A stretch of DNA of 64,000 nt, taken from NCBI RefSeq assembly GCF_010731735.1, contig NZ_AP022588.1, forward strand, positions 496,001 to 560,000. The letters run 5' to 3'. Origin of the DNA: Mycolicibacterium sediminis (GTDB taxonomy: Bacteria; Actinomycetota; Actinomycetes; Mycobacteriales; Mycobacteriaceae). The notes below the pieces were generated by a model. The model saw nothing but the letters and a program-made list of their open reading frames with translations. It did no database searches and was not told the origin of the DNA. Position numbers and translations under genes: made by a program. Positions 28,440-37,802 of this stretch are shown here, in pieces (position 1 is the first letter of the stretch; each line of letters opens with the position of its first letter).

Positions 28440-29944
28440 CTAGGGCGTCGGGCCACCGGCGCCGCCTGCGCCTCCCGTACCGCCACTGCCGCCTGTGAGA
28501 CCGCCGGTCGCGGGTGCACTACCGGGACTTCCGGCGGTGCCCGGGCTGCCGGCCTTGCTCGTTGACACACCCAATGCAGACGCACCGCCGCCGCCGCCGG
28601 TGCCGCCCTTGCCGCCGCTGCCCGGTGTGCCGTTGCTGCCGGTCGCGCCGTTGGCGCCGGTGCTACCGAAAAGTGCGGTTCCGCCGGTGCCCGCGGCACC
28701 ACCCTTGCCGGCATTGCCGCCGGCACCTCCGGTACCGCCCGCACCGCCCTGAGCGCCGGGCGCATACGCCGGCACCGGGTTCTGAGGGGCGGCGCCACCG
28801 CCTCCACCCGCGCCGCCGACGCCGCCTTGGGCGCCGTCGCCACCGCCCCGCCGATGCCGCCCGCACCGCCAGCTCCGCCTGCTCCGAAGGGGCCGCCGCT
28901 GCCGCCCGCACCGCCAGCACCGCCGTCGGTGCCGCTCTCACCGTTCGCGCCGGTCCCGCCCGTACCGCCCACACCGGCGCTGCCTGGCAAGCCAGTCCGC
29001 CCGTACGCGTAGCCGCCGTCGCCGCCGGGGCCGCCAGCGCCACCGGCGTCACCGCCGACACCACCGGGACCGCCATTCCCGCCCTGCGCCAGGCCGGGTA
29101 TGAGGGTCGGGCTACTGGTGGCGGCCACTCCTCCTTCGCCGCCGGCGCCCCCCGCGCCGCCGCCGTCACCCTTGCCGCCGGCACCGCCGTTACCGCCTGT
29201 CGCGGACAATGCCGGTGGAACAGGATCGTTCAGACCTACCGAAGCGTAGGCATCTTCGCCATCCCCACCGTTGGCTCCGGAGTCGTCGGTTCCGGGCTTG
29301 GCATCCCGACCGTTACCGCCGTTGGCGCCTACCACCACTCCGTCGCCATCGATGGTTCCGCCGTTGGGCTGCCCGGGCAGTGGCTGCGAGTACGGAGTCC
29401 GGTTGACGCCGTCCCTGCCGGTGTAGCCGTTACCGCCCGCGCCGCCGTTGCCGCCGGTGCCGAAGAACGTGAACAAGCCCGTGCTGCCACCCTGGCCGCC
29501 GACGCCGCCAGCGATCCCGAGTGCGCCGTTCGCACCATTGCCGCCGTTGCCCCCATTGCCGAAGAACGCAAGGAAGCCGGTGCTCCCACCGTTGCCGCCG
29601 GCTTGTCCCGCCGCGCTGGAGGTGTAGCCCTTGCCGCCGTTGCCCCCAAAGAATCCGCCGTTTTGACCGTTCGGATTGGCTGCAGTGCCATCGGCGCCGT
29701 TGCACACCAGCCCGCACGATCCAGCTGACCCAGCCTGCTGAGCCGTGCCGAAGAAGTTCGAGAAGAGATCGTTGATGGGATCGGCCTGCGCCGGAGCGGC
29801 AGCTAGAACCGTGAGTGCAACCGGTGTTGCCAACACCAGGCCGGCCCCGCCGACCATCGCCGCGAGGGCCGCGACTGGACTGGCTCGCCTCGCGGACGAG
29901 GGGTGACCGGTTCGGGATTGGACGGAGACGCTGCGCTTATGCAT
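28440..29944 (-). pseudogene. PGRS-type glycine-rich secreted protein, frameshifted
   Basis: The ATG at 29944 opens a frame with a signal-like segment (PVAALAAMVGGAGLVLATPVALTVLAAAPAQA). DPINDLFSNFFGTA and then long GGNGG/GGAGG/GDGG repeats follow, as in PGRS repeat proteins, but there is no PE domain. The repeat pattern is lost near residue 366, and the continuing frame becomes Ala/Arg/Pro-rich to a stop at 28424. Glycine repeats resume in the -1 frame (GDGAQGGVGGAGGGGGAAP...) and end at TAG 28442-28440. One extra G in the GGGG run at 28849-28846 would give a continuous ~501-residue protein. So this is a recent frameshift, a sequencing indel, or programmed slippage. Confidence 0.75.
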
Positions 29945-30397
29945 GTGAGTTAACCGATCACCTGGAATTGACATTTGCGTCAGCAACGTATCACCAGCTC
30001 GCACAGAATGGCGCAGTCCGGGGAACTACTGGATGCAGTTACTTTCGAAATCAACTACTTTCGTTCTTGCCGTTGAGCCGTCAGACGGGCCATTCAGGCC
30101 ATAGTCCGCTGAAACCGCTCGTCGTTAGGGCTGCCTAACTCGATGCGCTCACGTGAGATCAGTCGCGATTCAACTCGCTTTTCGTGGTCGTCGGGTCCCG
30201 AGCGAACCGGACCGGCGATTCATCATGTCGCGCATACGTCGACGTCTGCAGTTCCGGCAAATCGATATGGCGTCCTCCGTACGCTGACGCCCGCCGCTTC
30301 ACCCACGCCGAGCGCACGCTGCCGAGCATCCGCGCCGCCGGATCGATGCGAGGACTGCGCACCCGACGTCGGGAAAGTCCCCACCGAGAGGCACGGC
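29945..30397. other. 453-bp intergenic region, AT-richer, no gene seen
   Basis: It lies between the 5' end of the PGRS-like gene and the 3' end of polD1, both leftward. The part nearest 29945 must hold the PGRS-like promoter; on the minus strand GATACG at 29992-29987 is a possible -10 box. The region is less GC-rich than its neighbours up to about 30300. Open frames crossing it are antisense extensions without coding character. Confidence 0.4.
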
Positions 30398-31441
30398 TCA
30401 GCGCTTCTCCCCCGCCTCGTCCCAGTTCGCTGCAACCTTCTTGCTCGGCTGCACGCGCGGCGGCTCGCCCGGCATCTTCGGGTAACTGGGCGGGTACGGC
30501 AGGTCGGCGAGCCCACGCTCCTCGTCGGCACGAACCATCTCCAGCAACGGTGACAGCGAGTGCGCGTGGGAGTCGATCTCGGCCCACGGGTCGTCGCGTC
30601 CCGCGAGGAAGTCGGGGACGGTGACGATCGTGTAGTCGTCGGGGTCGGCGGTGGCCAGTTCTGACCACGACAGCGGCGTCGACACGGTGGCGATCTCGGT
30701 GCGGCGCGGCGAGTACGCCGACGCGAACGTCCGGTCGCGGGCGTTCTGGTTGTAGTCCACGAACAACCGCTCTCCCCGCTCCTCCTTCCACCACGACGTC
30801 GTGACGGCATCGGGTGCACGACGTTCGACCTCGCGAGCCAGCGCGATGCCTGCCCGACGCACCTCGACGAAGTCCCACTCGGGGGCGATCCGGATGAAGA
30901 CGTGCACGCCGCGTCCACCCGAGGTCTTCGGATATCCCGCGATGCCGAGTTCGTCGAGCAGCGGCTTGAGCACGTCCACGGCGATCTCGCGCGCCTGCGC
31001 AAAGCCCGTGCCCGGCTGCGGGTCCAGGTCGATGCGCAGTTCGTCGGGATGTTCGGTGTCGGGGCAGCGCACTTGCCACGGGTGCAGGGTGACGGTGCCC
31101 ATCTGCGCGGCCCATGCGATGGCCGACGGATGGGTGACCTTGAGCGCGTCGGCGGTGCGGCCCGACGGGAACGTGACCGTGCACGTCTCGAGGTAGTCGG
31201 GATGCTTGACCGGGACCCGCTTCTGGTAGACCTCCTCGCCGTCGATGCCGTCCGGAAAGCGTTGCAGGTGAACGGGTCTGTCACGGAGCAGCCGCACCAT
31301 GGGTTCCGCGACCGCCAGGTAGTAGTCGACGAGCTTGCCCTTGGTGCCCGCGGCACCCAACTTCGGGAAGTACGGCTTGTCCGGGTTGGTCAGTCGCACC
31401 ATGACCCCGTCGACGTCGATCTCTGTTGCGGGAGTGGGCAT
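30398..31441 (-). CDS. LigD-type polymerase/primase domain protein (PolD1-like)
   Basis: A 347-residue stand-alone homologue of the LigD polymerase domain (archaeo-eukaryotic primase fold), matching Rv3730c/PolD1. It fills gaps and adds ribonucleotides in end-joining and base-excision repair. Visible are VRLTNPDKPYFP at the N-terminus, the first catalytic acidic pair in LRIDLDPQPGTGFAQ, KTSGGRGVHVFIRI with the primase Ser-x-His-type segment, and FVDYNQNARDRTFASAYSPR with the third acidic residue. The ATG at 31441 overlaps the ligC1 stop by one base (TGATG); a GTG at 31444 is an alternative. It is cotranscribed with ligC1. Confidence 0.92.
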   Translation of the reverse strand: MPTPATEIDVDGVMVRLTNPDKPYFPKLGAAGTKGKLVDYYLAVAEPMVRLLRDRPVHLQRFPDGIDGEEVYQKRVPVKHPDYLETCTVTFPSGRTADALKVTHPSAIAWAAQMGTVTLHPWQVRCPDTEHPDELRIDLDPQPGTGFAQAREIAVDVLKPLLDELGIAGYPKTSGGRGVHVFIRIAPEWDFVEVRRAGIALAREVERRAPDAVTTSWWKEERGERLFVDYNQNARDRTFASAYSPRRTEIATVSTPLSWSELATADPDDYTIVTVPDFLAGRDDPWAEIDSHAHSLSPLLEMVRADEERGLADLPYPPSYPKMPGEPPRVQPSKKVAANWDEAGEKR

Positions 31442-32493
31442 CACTGGCCTTCCAGGACGTCGGAGAGGTCGTACTTCAGGGGGACGTCGAGCTGGTCGAA
31501 CGCGCAGCTCGACGCCTCACGGTCGGGGCGCCACCTGACGAACTTCACGGCGTGGCGGAACCGCTGGTCGTTACCCCGCCCCTCCATCTGGTCGTAGGCC
31601 ACCTCGCACACCCGTTCCGGCCGCACGGGGATCCACCGCTTGTCGGCCGCGGAGTTCCAGCGCGACGGTTCGCCGTCGTTGACCCGATCACCCTCGCGCA
31701 GGGGCTCCAGCTCGGCCAGCAGCTTGATCCGGTCCTTCGCCGTGAAAGACGCTGCGCCGCCGACCATCTGCAACTCGCCGTCGTCGCGGTACAGACCGAG
31801 CAGGACCGATCCCAGTCCCTCGCCGCTCTTGTGGATCCGGTAGCCCATCACCACGCAGTCGGCGTCGCGGGCGTGCTTCACCTTGACCATGTCACGCTTG
31901 CCGGGCAGGTACTTCCCGTCAAGGCGCTTGGCGATGACGCCGTCGAGTCCAGCGCCCTCGAAGGTGGTGAGCCACAGCGTGCCCTGCTCGGCGTCCTCGG
32001 TGGTTCGGGTCACGTGGCAGAACGCCTTCGGGTGCACCACGTCCGACAGCGCCTCCCGCCGCGCGCGAAACGGCTCGGCGAGCAGCGCGCGATCCCCTTC
32101 GGCGAGGACGTCGAAGCCGATGAAGTGCGCCGGCGTCTCCTCCGACAGCTTGCGCACGCGTGACTCCGCGGGATGGATGCGCTGGCTCAGCGACTCCCAG
32201 TCCAGCCGGGTGCGTCCATCGACCTCACGCGGAACGACGACCTCACCGTCGACCACGCAGCGCGGGGCGAGTTCGTCGCGCAGGGACACCAGCAACTCGG
32301 GAAAGTAGCGGCCGAGGTCCTTCCCGCTGCGGGACTGGACCATGACCTCGTCGCCGTCGCGGAAAACCACCGCGCGGAAGCCGTCCCACTTCGGTTCGTA
32401 GGACCAGGTGCCGGGTTCGGCGGGCACCGTGGCCACGGCCTTGGCGAGCATGGGCTCGACGGGAGGCTGTACGGGAAGGTCCACGGCGTCCAT
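31441..32493 (-). CDS. ligC1: ATP-dependent DNA ligase LigC (first copy)
   Basis: A 350-residue mycobacterial LigC-family ligase acting in Ku-independent end joining and excision repair. The adenylation motif EPKWDGFR carries the nucleophile Lys35. Further nucleotidyltransferase motifs are SRSGKDLGRYFPEL (III-like), CVVDGEVVV, ETPAHFIGFDVL, GLDGVIAKRLDGKY (IV) and VKVKHARDADCVVMGY (V). An OB-fold domain ends with RHAVKFVRWRPDREASSC. It precedes polD1 with a one-base overlap, the arrangement also known at Rv3731/Rv3730c-type loci. A second ligC lies 8.7 kb away. Confidence 0.93.
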   Translation of the reverse strand: MDAVDLPVQPPVEPMLAKAVATVPAEPGTWSYEPKWDGFRAVVFRDGDEVMVQSRSGKDLGRYFPELLVSLRDELAPRCVVDGEVVVPREVDGRTRLDWESLSQRIHPAESRVRKLSEETPAHFIGFDVLAEGDRALLAEPFRARREALSDVVHPKAFCHVTRTTEDAEQGTLWLTTFEGAGLDGVIAKRLDGKYLPGKRDMVKVKHARDADCVVMGYRIHKSGEGLGSVLLGLYRDDGELQMVGGAASFTAKDRIKLLAELEPLREGDRVNDGEPSRWNSAADKRWIPVRPERVCEVAYDQMEGRGNDQRFRHAVKFVRWRPDREASSCAFDQLDVPLKYDLSDVLEGQ

Positions 32494-32652
32494 CCTGGTT
32501 CATCGTTCTCGCGTCGGGTTGCAAGTCGCCGACTAGGACTACCCGCGTTGGCGAAACTCATCGCGCGGTCGCGATCGGCTCGTACTCGATGTCCCTCCGA
32601 CGCGAGCGCCCGTGTAATACCGTGGCAGGCCCCAGGAGAAGGACTCCGACCC

Positions 32653-33813
32653 ATGCGCTTCGGCAACTTCATGGCACCGTTCCACCCGACCGGACAGAAC
32701 CCGACGCTCGCCATCGAGCGGGATCTCGACCTCATCGTGGCGATGGACCGCCTCGGGTTCCACGAGGCGTGGGTCGGCGAGCACCACTCGGCGGGCTTCG
32801 AGATCATCGCCTCGCCCGAGGTCTTCATCGGCGTCGCCGCCGAACGCACGAAGCACATCAAGCTCGGTACGGGCGTGAGTTCACTGCCCTATCACCAGCC
32901 GCTGATGCTGGCCGATCGCATGGTGCTGCTGGACCACCTCACGCGCGGACGGGTGATGCTCGGCTGCGGACCGGGCCAACTCACCTCCGACGCGCACATG
33001 CTGGGCATCCCCGCCGACCAGCAGCGGCCGCGGATGGAACAGTGCCTGGACGCGATCATCCGCCTGCTGCGTGGCGAAACGGTCACCATGCACACCGACG
33101 GTTTCACGCTGCAGGACGCCCGGCTGCAACTCCGGCCATACAGCGATCCGTGCTTCGACATCGCGGTGGCGGCCTCGTTCTCCCCCACCGGCCCTCGAGG
33201 TGCCGGCAAGCACGGCGTCGGCATGCTCTCGATCGCGGCGACGGCGCGGCAGGGCATGGACCTGCTGGCTCAGCACTGGCAGACGTGGGAGGAGGTCGCA
33301 CACGAAAACGGCCACGTCGCCGACCGTTCGAAGTGGCGCCTCGTCGGCCCGATGCACCTCGCAGAAACCCGCGAACAGGCCGAGCGCGACGTCGAACACG
33401 GCATCGTCGAGTTCTCGACGTACTTCAAGCATCTGCTCCCCGCCGGCCCGGTGCAGGGCGACACCGTCGAGGAGATCCTGGCCAACAACCAGCAGTCCGG
33501 CTTCGCGGTGATCGGGACGCCCGAGGACGCGGTGGCCAAGATCGAGGAATTGGTCGAGGCGAGCAATGGCGGGTTCGGGGCGTTCCTGCTCTTCGATCAC
33601 GACTGGGCGCCACCCGCGGCGAAGCTGCGCAGCTACGAGTTGTTCGCCCAGTACGTGATGCCGCGATTCACCGGCCAGCTCGCGGGACCGAACGCGTCCC
33701 GCGACTGGGTGCTGGCCAGCGGCACCGACTTCATGGACCGGGCGGCCCACGCCATCGGCAAGGCGATCGAGGACCACGCGACCGAACGGGAGACGAAGCA
33801 GACCTCGGGCTAG
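32653..33813 (+). CDS. Luciferase-like flavin monooxygenase (LimB-like)
   Basis: A 386-residue bacterial-luciferase-family protein. It has the N-terminal MRFGNFMAPFHP strand, EAWVGEHHSAGFEIIASP (residues ~38-55), the KLGTGVSSLPYHQPLMLADRMVLLD segment and GRVMLGCGPGQLTSDAHMLGI. This matches the limonene-monooxygenase-like subgroup and predicts an FMNH2-dependent oxygenase. I chose the ATG at 32653 because AGGAGAAGGA lies about 9 nt upstream. The in-frame extension to 32173 is antisense to ligC1. The substrate is unknown. Its stop overlaps the convergent SDR gene. Confidence 0.88.
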   Translation: MRFGNFMAPFHPTGQNPTLAIERDLDLIVAMDRLGFHEAWVGEHHSAGFEIIASPEVFIGVAAERTKHIKLGTGVSSLPYHQPLMLADRMVLLDHLTRGRVMLGCGPGQLTSDAHMLGIPADQQRPRMEQCLDAIIRLLRGETVTMHTDGFTLQDARLQLRPYSDPCFDIAVAASFSPTGPRGAGKHGVGMLSIAATARQGMDLLAQHWQTWEEVAHENGHVADRSKWRLVGPMHLAETREQAERDVEHGIVEFSTYFKHLLPAGPVQGDTVEEILANNQQSGFAVIGTPEDAVAKIEELVEASNGGFGAFLLFDHDWAPPAAKLRSYELFAQYVMPRFTGQLAGPNASRDWVLASGTDFMDRAAHAIGKAIEDHATERETKQTSG

Positions 33814-34577
33814 TCCCCGGCGTGGGGGTCGGAGTCGTTGAGCGTGGCGACCACGTCGTCGTAGTCACCGCGCGCCTCGCCGTACCGCAGGAACTTCACC
33901 CGGTCGACCAGGATCTCCTTGGCGTCGGGATCGTTCTCCAGGATGTCGACCACCTCGCCGACGAACTCCTCCAAGGGCATCGCGAACGAGCTGTCCCGCT
34001 GCCCGGGGATCAGATCGGTGGCGACCGACGGGGGCACCAGTTCCTTGAGTTCGATCGAGGTGTCGGCCAACTGAAGGCGCAGTGACTCGGTGAGCATGTG
34101 CACGAACGCCTTGGACCCGTTGTAGCTCGGCGTCACCTTGAGCGGGGCGAAACCCAGTCCGGACGACACGGTGACGATGGTGGCCTCGCTGCGCGTCCGA
34201 AGGTGCTCGACGAACGCCGCGATCAGGCGAATGGGACCGAGCACGTTGGTGGTGACGACTGATTCGGCGGACTCGAGGAACGACTCCGGCCGGTGCCAGT
34301 CCTCGATCTGCATGATCCCCGCCATCCCGATCAGGACGTTGAGGTCCCGGTAGTCGGCGATCACCTTCTCGGCGGCGGCCGAGATGCTGGCCGGATCCGA
34401 CACGTCGATCTGGACGGCCCCCAACTCGGGATGCTCGGCGGTGATGTCGTCCAGTAGCTGCTTGCGCCGACCGCCGATGATGACGGTGTTGCCCTTGGCC
34501 CGTAGCGCGAGTGCGAGAGCGAGACCGATGCCGCTCGTCGACCCGGGGATGAAGATGGTGTTTCCGGAGATCCTCAT
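33810..34577 (-). CDS. Short-chain dehydrogenase (DltE-like)
   Basis: A 255-residue classical SDR. The cofactor loop PGSTSGIGLALALAL begins at residue ~11, with a downstream GGRRKQLLDDI favouring NADP(H). DVSDPASIS, LIGMAGIMQ (NNAG-equivalent) and VTVSSGLGFAPLKVTPSYNGSKAFVHM with the S-Y-x3-K catalytic set follow. The form resembles DltE/YdfG-type oxidoreductases. It lies 14 bp after a second SDR on the same strand; both form a unit divergent from a LysR regulator. AGAAGGA precedes the ATG at 34577. Confidence 0.88.
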   Translation of the reverse strand: MRISGNTIFIPGSTSGIGLALALALRAKGNTVIIGGRRKQLLDDITAEHPELGAVQIDVSDPASISAAAEKVIADYRDLNVLIGMAGIMQIEDWHRPESFLESAESVVTTNVLGPIRLIAAFVEHLRTRSEATIVTVSSGLGFAPLKVTPSYNGSKAFVHMLTESLRLQLADTSIELKELVPPSVATDLIPGQRDSSFAMPLEEFVGEVVDILENDPDAKEILVDRVKFLRYGEARGDYDDVVATLNDSDPHAGD

Positions 34578-34591
34578 GCGTCGTGTCCTTC

Positions 34592-35503
34592 TCAGGTAGT
34601 GGTGTGGGTGGGGGTCAGCAGATCGGACAGGCCGACCCGGTGCAGCATCTCGGCCTTGAGCCGGTCCTGGACCGCGAAGCCGACGTCGGCACCGTCCCGG
34701 CTGGGATCGACGTGGACCCGAAAGGGCCTGCTGCCGAACGGCATGTCGACGACGTCGACGATGGCTTCGGCCACCGTGCTCGGATCCGCGTCGTCGGGGA
34801 CGATGGCGTCGAACGCCTCCTGCACCTGCGGTCCGAAACCTCGGTACGGTCCGTCCTCGTAGTCGTCGACGACGCGCTGGTCGGCCGGTGCCATCGCATG
34901 CTCGAAGTGATTGGTCCCGGAGGTGAATGCGCCAGGCACGACGATGGACGTCTCGACACCCCACCGCGCCAGCTCGCGGGCGTAGCTGACGGCGAGGGCG
35001 TCCATCGCCGCCTTGGCCGCGAAGTACGGTCCGAGATAGGGCGGGGTGCCGCCGGCGCAGCTACTGCTCGACACCCACAGCAGCAGGCTCTCGTCCAACC
35101 GCCGCAGGTGCGGCAGCGCCGCTCGGTTGACCCGTTGCGTACCAACGACGTTGACGTCGTAGAGGGAGGCCACCTGCTCGGGGGTGAACGCCTCAGCCGG
35201 TCCGTACACCATGTGCCCGGCGTTGTGGATCAACACGTCGAGGCGTCCGGCGTCGTCGATCAGGCGTCCGACGGCCGCGTCGACGGACTCCTGGTCCTGG
35301 ACGTCCATGTCGAGCGTGCGCAGGTCGATCCCGTCGCGTTCGGCGAGTTCCCTCGCTGCGGTGACCCGCGGCGCGTTGCGGCCGGCGGTGTGTCGCATCG
35401 AGGCGTAGACCGTGTGCCCAGCGCGCGCCAGGGCTTCGGCGGTCATCCAGCCGAAGCCGCTCGACGCGCCGGTGATGAGGATGACCTTGCCGTTCGATGT
35501 CAT
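34592..35503 (-). CDS. Short-chain dehydrogenase, first gene of SDR pair
   Basis: A 303-residue SDR. The cofactor loop TGASSGFGWMTAEALA is at residues ~10-25 and the MRHTAGRNAPRV segment follows. Next come LDMDVQDQESVDAAV, VLIHNAGHM and the catalytic WVSSSSCAGGTPPYLGPYFAAKAAMD (Ser...Tyr-x3-Lys). The extended C-terminus suits an SDR acting on larger substrates. GGAAGGCGG precedes the ATG at 35503. The 195-bp divergent region to the LysR gene carries an inverted repeat, making this pair the likely target of that regulator. Confidence 0.88.
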   Translation of the reverse strand: MTSNGKVILITGASSGFGWMTAEALARAGHTVYASMRHTAGRNAPRVTAARELAERDGIDLRTLDMDVQDQESVDAAVGRLIDDAGRLDVLIHNAGHMVYGPAEAFTPEQVASLYDVNVVGTQRVNRAALPHLRRLDESLLLWVSSSSCAGGTPPYLGPYFAAKAAMDALAVSYARELARWGVETSIVVPGAFTSGTNHFEHAMAPADQRVVDDYEDGPYRGFGPQVQEAFDAIVPDDADPSTVAEAIVDVVDMPFGSRPFRVHVDPSRDGADVGFAVQDRLKAEMLHRVGLSDLLTPTHTTT

Positions 35504-35598
35504 CGTTGCCGCCTTCCGTGATCCGACCGTTCGGCCGCCATGTCTCCGATCGTGCCGCGCCGCCGGGGTGGTGTCACGTGCATGATTTGAATGGTCGA

Positions 35599-35615
35599 CA
35601 TGCGTGTGGCGCATG
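35599..35615. promoter_or_regulatory. LysR-type operator candidate
   Basis: CATGCG-TGTGG-CGCATG is a perfect 6-bp inverted repeat with a 5-bp spacer in the divergent SDR/LysR region, containing a T-N11-A core. GTGCATGA upstream (35578-35585) offers a second half-site. Binding by the adjacent LysR protein is inferred. Confidence 0.45.
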
Positions 35616-35698
35616 CTTAGGGGAACACCTTGTGTGTTGCGAACGGCAGTTTGCCCAGTCGCAGCGGCGATGACGCCAGGATGCCTACACTCCGCGTC

Positions 35699-36640
35699 AT
35701 GCATCCGATGAATATCAGCCGGGTCGACCTGAACCTGTTGCCGTCGCTCGTCGCGCTGCTCGACGAGCGACAGATCTCTCGCGCGGCCTCGCGGGTCGGG
35801 ATCAGTCAGCCTGCGATGAGCCGCGCGCTGCAGCGTCTGCGCCGCGTGCTCGCCGACGAGCTGCTGGTGCGTACCGACAACGAGTACCGCCTGACGCCGC
35901 GTGCGCATCGCATCCGTGCCCAGTTGGCCGCGGTGGTCCCCCAGCTCGACGCCATGTTCGCCGATGATGGGTTCGAGCCCGGGCGCGAGGCGCTCGACGT
36001 CCACGTGGCCGCCAGTGACTACATCGCGACGGTTCTCGCACCGCCGCTGCACCGACGCGTGCGAGACGCGTCGCCCACGTCGAGCCTCCGGTTCCGCCAC
36101 TGGCACGCCGGCGTCTTCGACCAGATCGACGCCGGCGAACTGGATCTCGTCTTCTTCGGCGGGCTCGACCCACCGGGTCTCAAGGTGTCCCGACTGTTCA
36201 CCGAGCGCTTCGTCTGCGTCGTCGATCGCAGTCACCCGTCGGCCGATGCGGACGGTCTCGACCTGGATGACTACCTCGGGTGCAGGCACGTGGCGATCGA
36301 CATCGACACCGGGCAACAGCCGGCGGTCGACCTGACGCTCGCCGCACTGGGGGTCGCCCGGCGTACACCACTGACCTTGCCGTTCCACGCCGCGGCTCTC
36401 GCCGCCGTGGCCGGCACGGACCTCGTCGTCACGCTGCCATCCCTGCTCGTCGACACACAGGTAGACCACGCCGCGACCCGCGTCCTGCGCGCACCGCGCG
36501 AGATCGAGACGCTGAACTACCTCATGGCGTGGCACCCGGTGCTGGACAACGACGCACGGCACGTCTGGCTGCGCGAAACCGTCGCCATCACGGCCCTCGA
36601 GCTGCAGCGGCGTGTGTCGACGGCGCCCTGGGCCATCTGA
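35699..36640 (+). CDS. LysR-family transcriptional regulator
   Basis: A 313-residue regulator. The N-terminal winged HTH is VDLNLLPSLVALLDERQISRAASRVGISQPAMSRALQRLR, and it continues LLVRTDNEYRLTPRA (residues ~9-70). It belongs to the PcpR/NodD-like subgroup. A periplasmic-binding-like effector domain covers the rest, with DLVFFGGLDPPGLKVSRLF and LVVTLPSLL. TACACT lies 7 nt before the ATG at 35699, indicating a leaderless message. It is divergent from the SDR pair and presumably regulates it. Confidence 0.9.
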   Translation: MHPMNISRVDLNLLPSLVALLDERQISRAASRVGISQPAMSRALQRLRRVLADELLVRTDNEYRLTPRAHRIRAQLAAVVPQLDAMFADDGFEPGREALDVHVAASDYIATVLAPPLHRRVRDASPTSSLRFRHWHAGVFDQIDAGELDLVFFGGLDPPGLKVSRLFTERFVCVVDRSHPSADADGLDLDDYLGCRHVAIDIDTGQQPAVDLTLAALGVARRTPLTLPFHAAALAAVAGTDLVVTLPSLLVDTQVDHAATRVLRAPREIETLNYLMAWHPVLDNDARHVWLRETVAITALELQRRVSTAPWAI

Positions 36641-36656
36641 CCAACTCGACGGATCG

Positions 36657-36990
<334 letters not shown>

Positions 36991-37000
36991 CGGGCAAGCG

Positions 37001-37771
37001 ATGACACTGGCCATCACGCTCGCCCTCGGTGCGGTCATCGGCACCTTCCTGGGCCTGCTCGGTGGCGGTGGTTCCATCCTGGCGGTGCCTGCCCTGGTCT
37101 ACGTGCTCGGCATTCCGCTCGAGCACGCGATCCCGATGTCGCTCATCGTGATTGCCGCCGCCTCCGCCGTGGGGGCCCTACCGAAGATCGCCTCCGGACA
37201 CGTGCAGTGGCGGCTCGCCGGGGTGTTCGCAGCCGTGGGCATTCCCGCGACCGTCCTCGGGACTGCGATCGGCCGCCAACTGCCCCAGGACGTCGTCCTG
37301 ACCGGCTTCGCAATGGTCATGATTGCGGCCGGCGTCCGCATGCTGATGGACGGCGGAGACGTCGGAACTGCCTGCAAGATAGGCAACTCCGGTATCGACT
37401 GGCGTCGCTGCGCACCACGTTCCATTCCTGCGGGGCTGGCGGTGGGCCTGCTCACCGGACTCTTCGGAGTCGGCGGCGGATTCCTCATCGTCCCGGTCCT
37501 CGTCCTGCTGCTCGGCGTCCAGATGCCCGTCGCGATCGGGACGTCGCTTCTCGTCATCGTGGCGAACTCGTTGGCCGGCATCATCTCCCATCTGGGAGGC
37601 GATGCCATCGACTGGGGGACCACCGCGGCATTCGTCGGCGCCGCCGTGGTCGGATCCCTGATCGCGGGCCGGCTCGGCAACCTGCTCGACACGCGGCGAC
37701 TACAGCGGTGGTTCGCCTACCTGGTGCTCGCCGTGGCGGCCTACGTCGTCACCGACACCGTCCTGCATTGA
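37001..37771 (+). CDS. TauE/SafE-family sulfite or sulfur-compound exporter
   Basis: A 256-residue membrane protein with about eight helices in two inverted halves. Each half carries the TauE glycine loop: GTFLGLLGGGGSILAVPAL near residue 13 and GLLTGLFGVGGGFLIVPVLVLLLG near residue 150. It is predicted to export sulfite or thiosulfate formed by the downstream persulfide dioxygenase. It starts 10 bp after the repressor gene and is followed 31 bp later by the dioxygenase-rhodanese gene, so one operon is expected. Confidence 0.92.
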   Translation: MTLAITLALGAVIGTFLGLLGGGGSILAVPALVYVLGIPLEHAIPMSLIVIAAASAVGALPKIASGHVQWRLAGVFAAVGIPATVLGTAIGRQLPQDVVLTGFAMVMIAAGVRMLMDGGDVGTACKIGNSGIDWRRCAPRSIPAGLAVGLLTGLFGVGGGFLIVPVLVLLLGVQMPVAIGTSLLVIVANSLAGIISHLGGDAIDWGTTAAFVGAAVVGSLIAGRLGNLLDTRRLQRWFAYLVLAVAAYVVTDTVLH

Positions 37772-37802
37772 TCGTCCACACACCTCACGAAGGGACATGC
37801 CC

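Noticed and set aside
28514..29728. Rightward open frames with Pro- or Arg/Cys-rich repeats opposite the PGRS-like gene
   Set aside because: They are the antisense of GGN codons (GCC, CCG), a predictable artefact of PGRS DNA.
35504..36562. Leftward extension of the SDR frame across the LysR gene
   Set aside because: Antisense shadow of LysR in high-GC DNA; homology to SDRs begins only at 35503.
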